From: Desulfobacca acetoxidans
Lineage (GTDB): Bacteria > Desulfobacterota > Desulfobaccia > Desulfobaccales > 0-14-0-80-60-11
Reading direction: 5' to 3'
Length of the DNA: 5,721 nt
Assembly (NCBI GenBank): GCA_022736495.1
Contig: DZCR01000048.1
Location: forward strand, 1-5,721
This document shows, piece after piece, positions 1-4,997 of this stretch (its first letter is position 1; every line of letters begins with the position of its first letter). The position numbers and the translations under genes are program-made. Under the pieces are notes generated by a model that was not told the DNA's origin, did no database searches, and worked only from the letters and a program-made list of their open reading frames with translations.

Positions 1-1
1 C

Positions 2-679
2 GCCGGCACCCTGGGCATGTCAGGCGACGGCGCCGATCCGGAGATGTATAACGGTGGTCTGAAAGCCATTGCCGCCCATCAGGGCAAAGGGATTCCCGTT
101 ACTAAGCCCCGGGCCCAGGCCGAGGCCATCAAATACCTCCAGGCCGCACAAGACGCGGGTGTCCTGGCGGTGGGCATGGATATTGACGGGGCCGGTCTGA
201 TTACCATGGCCCTCAAGGGTCAACCTGTCAGTCCCAAAAGCTTTGAGGAAATGAAGGAACTGATCGGGGCAACCAAGCTCCCCTTTCTCGTGAAGGGAAT
301 TATGACTCCGGAAGAAGCGGAAATTGCCTTGGCGGCCGGGGCCGCGGCGATTGTGGTCTCCAACCACGGGGGCAGGGTTCTCGATAGCACCCCGGGAGCG
401 GCCGAAGTCCTGCCCGCCATCACCGCCCGAGTCAAAGGCCGGCTGCTGATTTTTGCCGACGGCGGAGTGCGTACCGGCAGCGATGTCCTGAAGCTCCTGG
501 CCCTGGGCGCTGATTTGGTGCTCGTGGGCCGGCCTTTGATTATCGGCGTCATGGGCGGAGGCCGGGAAGGGGTAGCCTTATTGCTCAATAAGTTGAAAAG
601 CGAGCTGCTCCAGGCCATGCTGCTGACCGGCACCGCGGATGTGAAAACTGTGCCCCGGGCAATTCTCTATGGCGGTTAG
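2..679 (+). CDS. FMN-dependent alpha-hydroxy-acid dehydrogenase/oxidase, C-terminal part (5' truncated by window edge)
   Basis: This is the C-terminal part of a TIM-barrel flavoprotein of the L-lactate dehydrogenase/glycolate oxidase family, which oxidises 2-hydroxy acids to 2-oxo acids using FMN. The frame is open from base 2, so the beginning lies outside the window; an internal ATG at 17 is not a credible start because the codons before it are in frame and no ribosome binding site precedes it. Numbering from that Met, Lys93 lies in LPFLVKGI. His117 and Arg120 lie in SNHGGR, the catalytic base and substrate-carboxylate Arg of the family. The FMN-phosphate region follows as DGGVRTGSDVLK (148-159) and LGADLVLVGRP (163-173). 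All the C-terminal hallmarks are intact, so the enzyme is probably active. The substrate cannot be told from this half. The gene ends tail-to-tail with the transporter, sharing a 4-bp overlap of stop codons. Confidence 0.9.
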   Translation, partial: AGTLGMSGDGADPEMYNGGLKAIAAHQGKGIPVTKPRAQAEAIKYLQAAQDAGVLAVGMDIDGAGLITMALKGQPVSPKSFEEMKELIGATKLPFLVKGIMTPEEAEIALAAGAAAIVVSNHGGRVLDSTPGAAEVLPAITARVKGRLLIFADGGVRTGSDVLKLLALGADLVLVGRPLIIGVMGGGREGVALLLNKLKSELLQAMLLTGTADVKTVPRAILYGG

Positions 680-1614
680 CTGTAGGGGATTTCGCCGAAA
701 TCTTCTGGGTCTTTCCAGGTCCTGGTCAGATGGCTCAAAGGGATGATCAGGACATAATACGGGATCAGATAAAGCGCAGCCACCACCGAAGTCAGCGGAT
801 CATTAAAATAGCTCCCTAAGACGATGACCAGGACATTATTGATCCAGCCCAGGGCCCCGGCGGCCGCCACCCGTTCCGCAGGAGGGCTGGATTTAAACAA
901 GATCAACCCGGTGCTGGCCATCAAGGCGCCCAATCCGGAGCCCACCAGCACCGAAACCACGACCTGATCCTGGTGCTCACGTAAGAAGGGCGCATAGAGA
1001 CCAAAAGCGCCCAGGTTCATGGCGGCGAATAGCACCAAAGATATGGTGTAAGAATGCTCCTCCACCCAATCCGACGCCCGGGGCAGCCAGCGCCGGAAAA
1101 ATAGGGAGACTATAAGAGGCACGAAGATCAAGGTCGTCATGAATCTGGTCAGGCTAAACAGGTCGAAATGCATCTCCCGGCCCACCAGGACCTTGACGAT
1201 CAGCGGCAGGGTCAGGGGCAGCAATAAAGTGGTGGATACGGTCATGGCCAAGACCAAGGGAATGTCCGCCCCTACCAGGCCGGAAAAAAAGGAGGCCGAC
1301 AAACCGGTGGAAACCCCGGCCAACAGGAGCAGACCCAAGGCGTAGGCCGGAATAAATTTTATGACCAGGAGATAAACCGCTACCGGGAGTATGATCAGCT
1401 TGGTCAGGATTAACAGGGCCATCTTGATGGGATAGCGCCGCAGGGTGTGCCAAATGGCCGGCGGGTCCACCTTGAGGAAGGCCAGGAAGAGCAAGCCCAT
1501 GAGAGTTGACGGCAGGAAGGCGCCCAGGGGGCTGCTGACTTCGGGCCAGGCCACCCCGGCTGCCATGCTGCTGAAGACCACGGCCAGCAGAATGATGTCT
1601 TTAATTCTGATCAT
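676..1614 (-). CDS. BASS-type (bile acid:sodium symporter fold) integral membrane transporter
   Basis: A 312-aa polytopic inner-membrane protein with about ten hydrophobic segments, at roughly residues 5-22, 31-47, 63-84, 90-110, 116-143, 158-174, 189-208, 217-240, 255-270 and 274-294. Length and layout fit the BASS/SBF family of secondary transporters, which carry organic anions, often with Na+. The stretch around GVSTGLSASFF (100-110), followed by GADIPLVLAMTVSTTLLLPL (115-134), resembles the family's crossed fourth helix. The GWINNVLVIVLG segment (257-268) resembles its symmetry-related partner. No signal peptide is needed. The ATG at 1612-1614 lacks a clear Shine-Dalgarno sequence, so a downstream Met such as residue 17 is a fallback, although that would remove most of helix 1. 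The gene diverges from the protease inhibitor gene with a 58-bp gap. Substrate unknown; an auxin-efflux-carrier-like protein is the main alternative. Confidence 0.72.
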   Translation of the reverse strand: MIRIKDIILLAVVFSSMAAGVAWPEVSSPLGAFLPSTLMGLLFLAFLKVDPPAIWHTLRRYPIKMALLILTKLIILPVAVYLLVIKFIPAYALGLLLLAGVSTGLSASFFSGLVGADIPLVLAMTVSTTLLLPLTLPLIVKVLVGREMHFDLFSLTRFMTTLIFVPLIVSLFFRRWLPRASDWVEEHSYTISLVLFAAMNLGAFGLYAPFLREHQDQVVVSVLVGSGLGALMASTGLILFKSSPPAERVAAAGALGWINNVLVIVLGSYFNDPLTSVVAALYLIPYYVLIIPLSHLTRTWKDPEDFGEIPYS

Positions 1615-1660
1615 GAACCGGTGAGGACTTTCAGGTTATCAACCGCCAGACTTGCATGAG

Positions 1661-1667
1661 AAGGAGG
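1661..1667 (+). promoter_or_regulatory. Strong Shine-Dalgarno AAGGAGG that decides the inhibitor start
   Basis: A perfect AAGGAGG lies 5 nt before the ATG at 1673. The TTG at 1652 (too close, with this SD inside its frame) and the ATG at 1760 (no SD) are both weaker starts. The choice matters because the obvious signal peptide begins only at 1760. Confidence 0.7.
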
Positions 1668-1672
1668 ATATC

Positions 1673-2152
1673 ATGTTTCCTCATATCCTGCCGCTATCGA
1701 CAAGCACATCCAGCAAAACCACTAAAAGTAATTTTAGGCAAAATGGCGCCGAAGTGCTCATGAAGCAACTTACCGTCGTGATCTGTGCGCTGTGGTGCAC
1801 CATCGTCGTCACCGGGATGGCAAGAGCGGCAGGAACGGTTTTGGGCCTGCCCGATAACGGCAAAGTAATCCTGGTGAAAGCCGGGGAGATTATCGATCTC
1901 GCCCTAAAAGAGCAGGCAGGTACGGGCTATATCTGGGAATTCCATCGCCTTGACGAGAAGCATTTCCAGGTGGTGCACACCGAAACCAAGTCCTTGTCTG
2001 ACCAAAACCGGGTGGGCGGGCCGAGGCTCCAAGTCTGGCGGCTGAAGACAATCGAGCCCGGGGACGCCACACTCAGCCTGGATTATTTGCGACCCTGGGA
2101 AGGCCGCACCAAGGCCGTAAAACATTTCGAGGTCAGGGTCTGCATACAATAA
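1673..2152 (+). CDS. Exported chagasin-type (MEROPS I42) cysteine protease inhibitor
   Basis: A 159-aa protein, if started at the ATG with the strong SD. Its C-terminal ~100 residues carry all three inhibitory loops of the chagasin/amoebiasin family. GTGYIW (83-88) matches the BC loop, GGPRLQVW (115-122) the DE loop, and RPWEG (140-144) the FG loop. These loops wedge into the active site of papain-like peptidases. Residues 30-53 form a classic signal peptide: Met-Lys-Gln, a hydrophobic core (TVVICALWCTIVV), then ARAA before Gly. The mature domain is therefore likely periplasmic or secreted. Oddly, 29 Ser/Thr-rich residues precede that signal peptide when translation starts at 1673. Starting at 1760 gives a standard 130-aa precursor, but without an SD. 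Known family members inhibit papain-type enzymes; the target here is unknown and no peptidase lies nearby. Domain assignment is firm, the start uncertain. Confidence 0.85.
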   Translation: MFPHILPLSTSTSSKTTKSNFRQNGAEVLMKQLTVVICALWCTIVVTGMARAAGTVLGLPDNGKVILVKAGEIIDLALKEQAGTGYIWEFHRLDEKHFQVVHTETKSLSDQNRVGGPRLQVWRLKTIEPGDATLSLDYLRPWEGRTKAVKHFEVRVCIQ

Positions 2153-2184
2153 AGCCGGGCCAGGCTGAGACCGCCGCCTTTTTT
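2151..2184 (+). terminator. Possible rho-independent terminator after the inhibitor gene
   Basis: AAAGCCGG (2151-2158) pairs with CCGCCTTT (2174-2181) over seven of eight positions, and a run of six T (2179-2184) closes the structure. The single mismatch and the poorly paired 15-nt interior make it a moderate candidate only. It overlaps the inhibitor stop codon. Confidence 0.35.
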
Positions 2185-2229
2185 ACCGCCAAGAAAAGAT
2201 TATCCTTTAGGAACCGGAGCGCATCGGGC

Positions 2230-3102
2230 GTGGAGCCATTTTTCGAGGCATTGGGAGCAACCGGGGGCACTCCCGCGGGCGTAGACCGGTTCCGGCAGCA
2301 CATTTACCGGTTCTTTCGCGAGCAGGGGCGTCAGATGCCCTGGCGGGAAACAACTAACCCTTATCACATTCTGGTTTCTGAAATCATGCTGCAACAGACC
2401 CAGGTGGAACGGGTGGCCCTTAAATATGCGCCCTTTATCAGTGCCTTCCCCGACGTCGCCTCGCTGGCCCGGGCCCCGCTGCGAGAAGTCATGGTCCAAT
2501 GGCAGGGCCTGGGCTACAACCGCCGCGCCCTGGCTTTGCAGCGCCTCGCCCAACGGTTGGTGACAGAGTTTCAGGGCCGGCTACCCGAGTCGGTTGGGAC
2601 CCTTCGGACCCTCCCGGGCATCGGCGCGGCAACTGCGGGGGCCCTGGCCGCCTTTGCTTTTAACCAGCCGGTGGTCTTCATCGAAACCAACATCCGCCGG
2701 GTCTTTCTCCACTGTTTTTTTGGGAATCAATGCGGCATCCGGGACCAAGAGATCTTCCCTTTAGTTGAGCAAACTTTGGATCGCGAGCAGCCGCGCCCCT
2801 GGTACCATGCTCTCATGGATTACGGGGCGATGCTTAAGCGCGCCGCACCCAATCCCAACCGCAGGAGTGCCCACTACCAGCGGCAGTCCGCGTTTGCCAA
2901 TTCCGACCGACAAATTCGGGGGATGATCTTAAAGATCGTGTTGGGGGCTTCGGCTCTCTCGGTGCAGGACCTGGTGCGGGCCGTGGGCAAAAGTCCGGCC
3001 CGGACCCAAGTCCTCATCGAAACGTTGATCAAAGAGGGTTTCCTGGAACAGACCGGGACCCATCTTAAGATTGCCCCTGGCGGGCTTAAGTTGAACAAAT
3101 AG
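2230..3102 (+). CDS. MutY-like A/G-specific adenine DNA glycosylase, Fe-S-cluster-less and lacking the NUDIX-like domain
   Basis: A 290-aa HhH-GPD DNA glycosylase. The family removes adenine mispaired with guanine or 8-oxoguanine in base-excision repair in the cytoplasm. Visible motifs are MPWR (36-39), NPYHILVSEIMLQQTQVERV (43-62) with the MutY catalytic Glu at 51, WQGLGYNRRA (91-100), and the helix-hairpin-helix LPGIGAATAGAL (128-139). The catalytic-Asp motif (DGNVxRV in classical MutY) reads IETNIRRV (151-158), so Glu152 stands at the Asp position. The four [4Fe-4S] cysteines expected after the MDYGAM motif (196-201) are absent; that stretch reads NPNRRSAHYQRQSAF (208-222). Instead of the 8-oxoG-recognising NUDIX-like domain, residues ~230-282 look like a small winged helix. 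The start is GTG, with GGAG at 2216-2219, 10 nt upstream. I recall clusterless short MutY relatives in other bacteria; the base specificity here is inferred. Confidence 0.85.
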   Translation: MEPFFEALGATGGTPAGVDRFRQHIYRFFREQGRQMPWRETTNPYHILVSEIMLQQTQVERVALKYAPFISAFPDVASLARAPLREVMVQWQGLGYNRRALALQRLAQRLVTEFQGRLPESVGTLRTLPGIGAATAGALAAFAFNQPVVFIETNIRRVFLHCFFGNQCGIRDQEIFPLVEQTLDREQPRPWYHALMDYGAMLKRAAPNPNRRSAHYQRQSAFANSDRQIRGMILKIVLGASALSVQDLVRAVGKSPARTQVLIETLIKEGFLEQTGTHLKIAPGGLKLNK

Positions 3103-3170
3103 TGGCGCCGGGATTTTTCGGATATATATTATAAAAACGTTGGTAAGCATTCCAAACCAAGGAGAAGTTC

Positions 3171-3674
3171 ATGCAGACAAAAACCATGCTGGGTCCGAGG
3201 AGATTCCGGATAGTTTTGCTTGCGGCTCTGGCCTTGCTGCTGGTGGCCACTTCGGGATGGGGCGCCGGGCCTGCGCCGGATTTTACCTTAAAAGCCGTGC
3301 AGGACGGCAAAGATTACAGCCTGAGCCAATACCGGGGCAAGGTGGTATTGGTCAATTTTTTCACCTTTTTTTGTGGCCCATGCCGGCAGGAGATGCCGCA
3401 TCTGAGCCAGATGGACCAGGAGTTAAAGGGGCAGGGCTTCCAGACTTTGGGGATCGCCCTGGCCTCCACCCCGGAGCAGCTTAAGCAACTTATTTCACAG
3501 TTGGGCCTTAAATATCCGGTACTGGTAGGGAATGAGGCCGTGAGCAAAGCCTACGGCGGCATCGAGCTGGTGCCCGTGACCTTTATCATTGACCGGCAGG
3601 GGAACATTGTCCACAAAGTCCTGGGTGCCAGGAGTAAAGAGGACTTCGTGAAAATGGTGAAACCCCTGCTCTAA
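3171..3674 (+). CDS. Exported TlpA/ResA-like thioredoxin-fold thiol-disulfide protein
   Basis: A 167-aa protein with an N-terminal signal peptide: basic residues to 13, a hydrophobic core ~14-26, and likely cleavage near Gly-Ala at 31-32. It is therefore periplasmic or membrane-tethered. The mature part has the AhpC/TSA-TlpA layout: APDFTL (35-40), GKVVLVNFF (56-64), redox centre CGPC (68-71) followed by RQEMP, and the cis-proline loop VPVTFIID (134-141). Relatives reduce disulfides in secreted or cytochrome-maturation proteins. The Trp usually before CGPC is Phe (FFCGPC), which could shift the redox potential. Cys68 and Cys71 are the only cysteines. AAGGAG (3159-3164) sits 6 nt before the ATG. 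The upstream glycosylase ends 68 bp earlier, and the short AT-rich gap may hold its own promoter. The partner is unknown; no cytochrome-maturation gene is present. Confidence 0.88.
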   Translation: MQTKTMLGPRRFRIVLLAALALLLVATSGWGAGPAPDFTLKAVQDGKDYSLSQYRGKVVLVNFFTFFCGPCRQEMPHLSQMDQELKGQGFQTLGIALASTPEQLKQLISQLGLKYPVLVGNEAVSKAYGGIELVPVTFIIDRQGNIVHKVLGARSKEDFVKMVKPLL

Positions 3675-3692
3675 CTCAGCACATACGCCAAG

Positions 3693-3731
3693 CGCTGGAG
3701 GTAGAAACACGCGTTGCTTCTACCCCCAGCG
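3693..3731. terminator. Large hairpin after the TlpA-like gene, between convergent genes
   Basis: CGCTGG (3693-3698) pairs with CCAGCG (3726-3731), and GGTAGAA (3700-3706) pairs with TTCTACC (3718-3724), separated by one A/C mismatch. This makes a 13-bp stem with an 11-nt loop that contains ACGCGT. It begins 19 nt after the TlpA-like stop and lies in the convergent gap before the rubredoxin-like gene. No T-run follows on either strand, so it may be an mRNA 3'-end stabiliser or a bidirectional pause site rather than a canonical terminator. Confidence 0.5.
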
Positions 3732-3803
3732 GCAAAGAAGCAGCCAAGAGGCAGGTTGTTTATCTTGGTTTGCTGCAAAAATGCAATTTTAACGAAACCG
3801 GCC

Positions 3804-3980
3804 TTACCCCAAGCGCGGATCCATATTGCCCACCCCGCCGCATTCGGGCAAATAGCAAGTAACATCTTTGAATTCACAGGCCTCTTTGCATGCGGGGCAC
3901 ACCTTGGGCGGAATTGGCTCAGTGAGGGTAAAACCGCACTTGGTGCATTTCCAGTAGGTTTTGGGTTGGGTCTCGTCCAT
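3804..3980 (-). CDS. Small rubredoxin-like metal-binding protein with seven cysteines
   Basis: A 58-aa protein that short-ORF filters would miss. It begins MDETQPKTYWKCTKCGFTLT, and CX2C at 12/15 plus CPAC at 28/31 form a rubredoxin-like four-cysteine knuckle that could bind Fe or Zn. The C-terminal half adds Cys35, Cys42 and Cys47 in ACEFKDVTCYLPECGG, then GNMDPRL. I recall similar small proteins in anaerobic genomes, usually called rubredoxin-like or fused to rubrerythrins, but I cannot name a characterised one. The three extra thiols are unusual for a simple rubredoxin and may form a second site or a redox switch. AGGAG (plus-strand 3990-3994) lies 9 nt before the ATG. The gene is last of three same-strand cysteine-rich genes, 125 bp after the rubredoxin. 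Coding is well supported by motif, SD and clean termination; function is inferred. Confidence 0.82.
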   Translation of the reverse strand: MDETQPKTYWKCTKCGFTLTEPIPPKVCPACKEACEFKDVTCYLPECGGVGNMDPRLG

Positions 3981-4022
3981 GGATTTGATCTCCTGTGGTG
4001 CCCCGGCACTTCGGGCTAATCA

Positions 4023-4035
4023 AGGCGTTGCGCCT
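4023..4035. repeat. Small perfect hairpin between two rubredoxin-family genes
   Basis: AGGCG and CGCCT form a 5-bp perfect inverted repeat around a 3-nt loop. It lies in the 125-bp gap upstream of the rubredoxin-like start. It could be an mRNA processing or stability element. There is no T-run, so it is not a convincing terminator. Confidence 0.3.
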
Positions 4036-4105
4036 CAGACCAGGCGGACTGCTGGACAATAGGTGATGATAGTGCTAGAGCCGGTTCCACGGCCCGGCGC
4101 CAGAC

Positions 4106-4327
4106 CTATTTGGCGCACTGAATCGGCTGTTCCATGACTGAGCCCGGGCCGGCCAAAGGCTTAAACATAGCTTTACTGGCGCCACAACAAGGGCACTTCC
4201 AGTCCTCTGGCAAGTCCTCAAATCGGGTGCCCTTGGGGATCTTGCCTTTCCTATCCCCATGGGCCGGGTCATAAATATAACCGCAGTTAGCCATCTGGCA
4301 CTGCCACATCTCTTCAGGTTTGGTCAT
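4106..4327 (-). CDS. Rubredoxin with enlarged CX4C first iron loop
   Basis: A 73-aa rubredoxin, a one-electron carrier with an Fe(Cys)4 centre in the cytoplasm. Ligands are Cys10, Cys15, Cys45 and Cys48. [10 protein letters not shown] (16-25), [16 protein letters not shown] (28-43) and the second knuckle CPCCGASK (45-52) follow the family pattern closely. The first knuckle is CQMANC, two residues longer than the usual CX2C. A comparable enlarged loop is, as I recall, a feature of Desulfovibrio rubredoxin-2. The second knuckle has an extra Cys47, and a C-terminal tail ([18 protein letters not shown]) carries Cys71. I chose the ATG at 4327 because GGAGG (plus-strand 4333-4337) lies 5 nt upstream; a longer in-frame start at 4414 would add 29 residues unlike any rubredoxin. 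Partners in anaerobes include rubrerythrin, superoxide reductase and rubredoxin:oxygen oxidoreductase; none is in the window. Confidence 0.93.
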   Translation of the reverse strand: MTKPEEMWQCQMANCGYIYDPAHGDRKGKIPKGTRFEDLPEDWKCPCCGASKAMFKPLAGPGSVMEQPIQCAK

Positions 4328-4349
4328 CTCAACCTCCATCCTTTTCAAA

Positions 4350-4376
4350 ATTGTATCATTTTTACCTTCGTTCCAA
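4350..4376 (-). promoter_or_regulatory. Candidate extended -10 promoter for the rubredoxin gene
   Basis: Read on the minus strand, TGATACAAT (plus-strand 4350-4358) is an extended -10 with one mismatch to TATAAT. TTGGAA (4371-4376) could be the -35, though the 15-nt spacer is short. A start about 7 nt downstream would leave a short leader holding the rubredoxin SD. This suggests that the rubredoxin can be transcribed separately from the desulforedoxin-like gene. Confidence 0.42.
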
Positions 4377-4496
4377 AAGATATCAAGCAAAACATCTTCC
4401 CGCAGCGGGGGCAAGGGCTTGGCGCTCCTACCCCCTGGGGTTTATTGACCAGCATTATACCTTCAGGCCAGAAGAATTATCTCACCTGTAAGCGGC

Positions 4497-4667
4497 TCAG
4501 TCCATCTCCTGCATTTTTTTCCCGCAGCATTCCGGGGCGGGTGTCTCAGCCGAGACTTCTTTGAAGGCGTTGCACTGATAGCAGACATAACTCTTCTGCT
4601 CAACTTTCGGCGGCGGGGCGGCCTTCTCGGCGCCTTTAGGCTTGCAACCACAGCTACAACCACTCAT
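4497..4667 (-). CDS. Small desulforedoxin-like Fe(Cys)4 protein with CxCxC N-terminus
   Basis: A 56-aa cysteine-rich protein, easily overlooked because a longer shadow frame overlaps it. It starts MSGCSCGCKPKG, followed by a Pro/Ala/Lys linker (13-25). Then comes a compact knuckle, YVCYQCNAFKEV (27-38), closing with ECCGKKM (46-52). The spacing CX2C-X14-CC-G-X2-M matches the desulforedoxin domain, also the N-terminal domain of desulfoferrodoxin, in which four cysteines hold a distorted tetrahedral iron. Cys29, Cys32, Cys47 and Cys48 would be the ligands. The N-terminal Cys4, Cys6 and Cys8 are additional and could bind another metal. AAGGAG (plus-strand 4675-4680) lies 7 nt before the ATG. It is first in the three-gene minus-strand group, 169 bp before the rubredoxin, and faces the divergent selenorhodanese. 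Zn binding is the alternative to Fe. Confidence 0.82.
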   Translation of the reverse strand: MSGCSCGCKPKGAEKAAPPPKVEQKSYVCYQCNAFKEVSAETPAPECCGKKMQEMD

Positions 4668-4754
4668 GGATACTCTCCTTTTTCTCAGGTTTTAAAAAGC
4701 CTTCTCCCGGAGAACGCGCCCCATATTTTGTCCGGGGCCCTTTGGCTCGGGAAA

Positions 4755-4766
4755 ATTTAGCTAAAT
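4755..4766. promoter_or_regulatory. 12-bp perfect palindrome, possible operator A
   Basis: ATTTAGCTAAAT is its own reverse complement. It lies about 90 bp upstream of the desulforedoxin-like start and 16 bp from a second palindrome. It could bind a dimeric regulator; no known consensus is matched with confidence. Confidence 0.35.
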
Positions 4767-4782
4767 AACCTTTATTCTACAA

Positions 4783-4794
4783 TAATAATTATTA
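4783..4794. promoter_or_regulatory. 12-bp perfect palindrome, possible operator B
   Basis: TAATAATTATTA is its own reverse complement and sits inside the longer AT-rich run 4771-4799. It loosely resembles Fur/PerR-type boxes, which are AT-rich inverted repeats, but lacks their central single-base spacer. AT-rich DNA produces such palindromes by chance, so this is tentative. Confidence 0.35.
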
Positions 4795-4916
4795 AATCAA
4801 AGGCAAGGGGTAGCCACATTTTTTTGGAATAAAATGCTCCCGTAAGCAAGACTATTGTTATGAATGCCCGGATCACGACAACTGCAGGCACTTGATTTTT
4901 GTTTAGACATCTGCCC

Positions 4917-4945
4917 TTGACTGGATTTTTCAGGAACTTTAAATT
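4917..4945 (+). promoter_or_regulatory. Candidate sigma70-type promoter for the selenorhodanese gene
   Basis: TTGACT (4917-4922), a five-of-six match to the -35, is followed after 17 nt by TAAATT (4940-4945), a four-of-six match to the -10. A start near 4952 would leave a leader of about 45 nt carrying the AAGGAG at 4985-4990. Confidence 0.4.
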
Positions 4946-4997
4946 TATCTGCAGGACTTCTCTGACTGTAAAAACTCGGAAACCAAGGAGCCAACCC

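Larger units (their letters stand above)
4668..4997. other. AT-rich divergent intergenic region
   Basis: This 330-bp stretch separates the desulforedoxin-like gene (-) from the selenorhodanese gene (+). I see no credible gene in it. The minus-strand frames crossing it lack an SD and any recognisable motif. It holds the two SDs at its edges, two perfect 12-bp palindromes (4755-4766 and 4783-4794) and a candidate promoter for the rhodanese gene (4917-4945). The part around 4751-4800 is much more AT-rich than the flanking genes, as expected of a control region. Confidence 0.6.

Noticed and set aside
3671..4009. 112-aa minus-strand frame overlapping the rubredoxin-like gene
   Set aside because: It is a different frame over the motif-bearing 3804-3980 gene, has no SD, and the cysteine pattern appears only in the shorter gene.
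4058..4110. AATAGGT/ACCTATT inverted repeat with an inner GCCGG/CCGGC stem, as a terminator after the rubredoxin
   Set aside because: Arms of only 7 and 5 bp with a long interior and no T-run on the minus strand; it partly overlaps the stop codon.
4463..4663. 66-aa minus-strand Arg-rich frame
   Set aside because: It is a shifted shadow of the desulforedoxin-like gene; the SD spacing and Cys motif belong to the frame starting at 4667.
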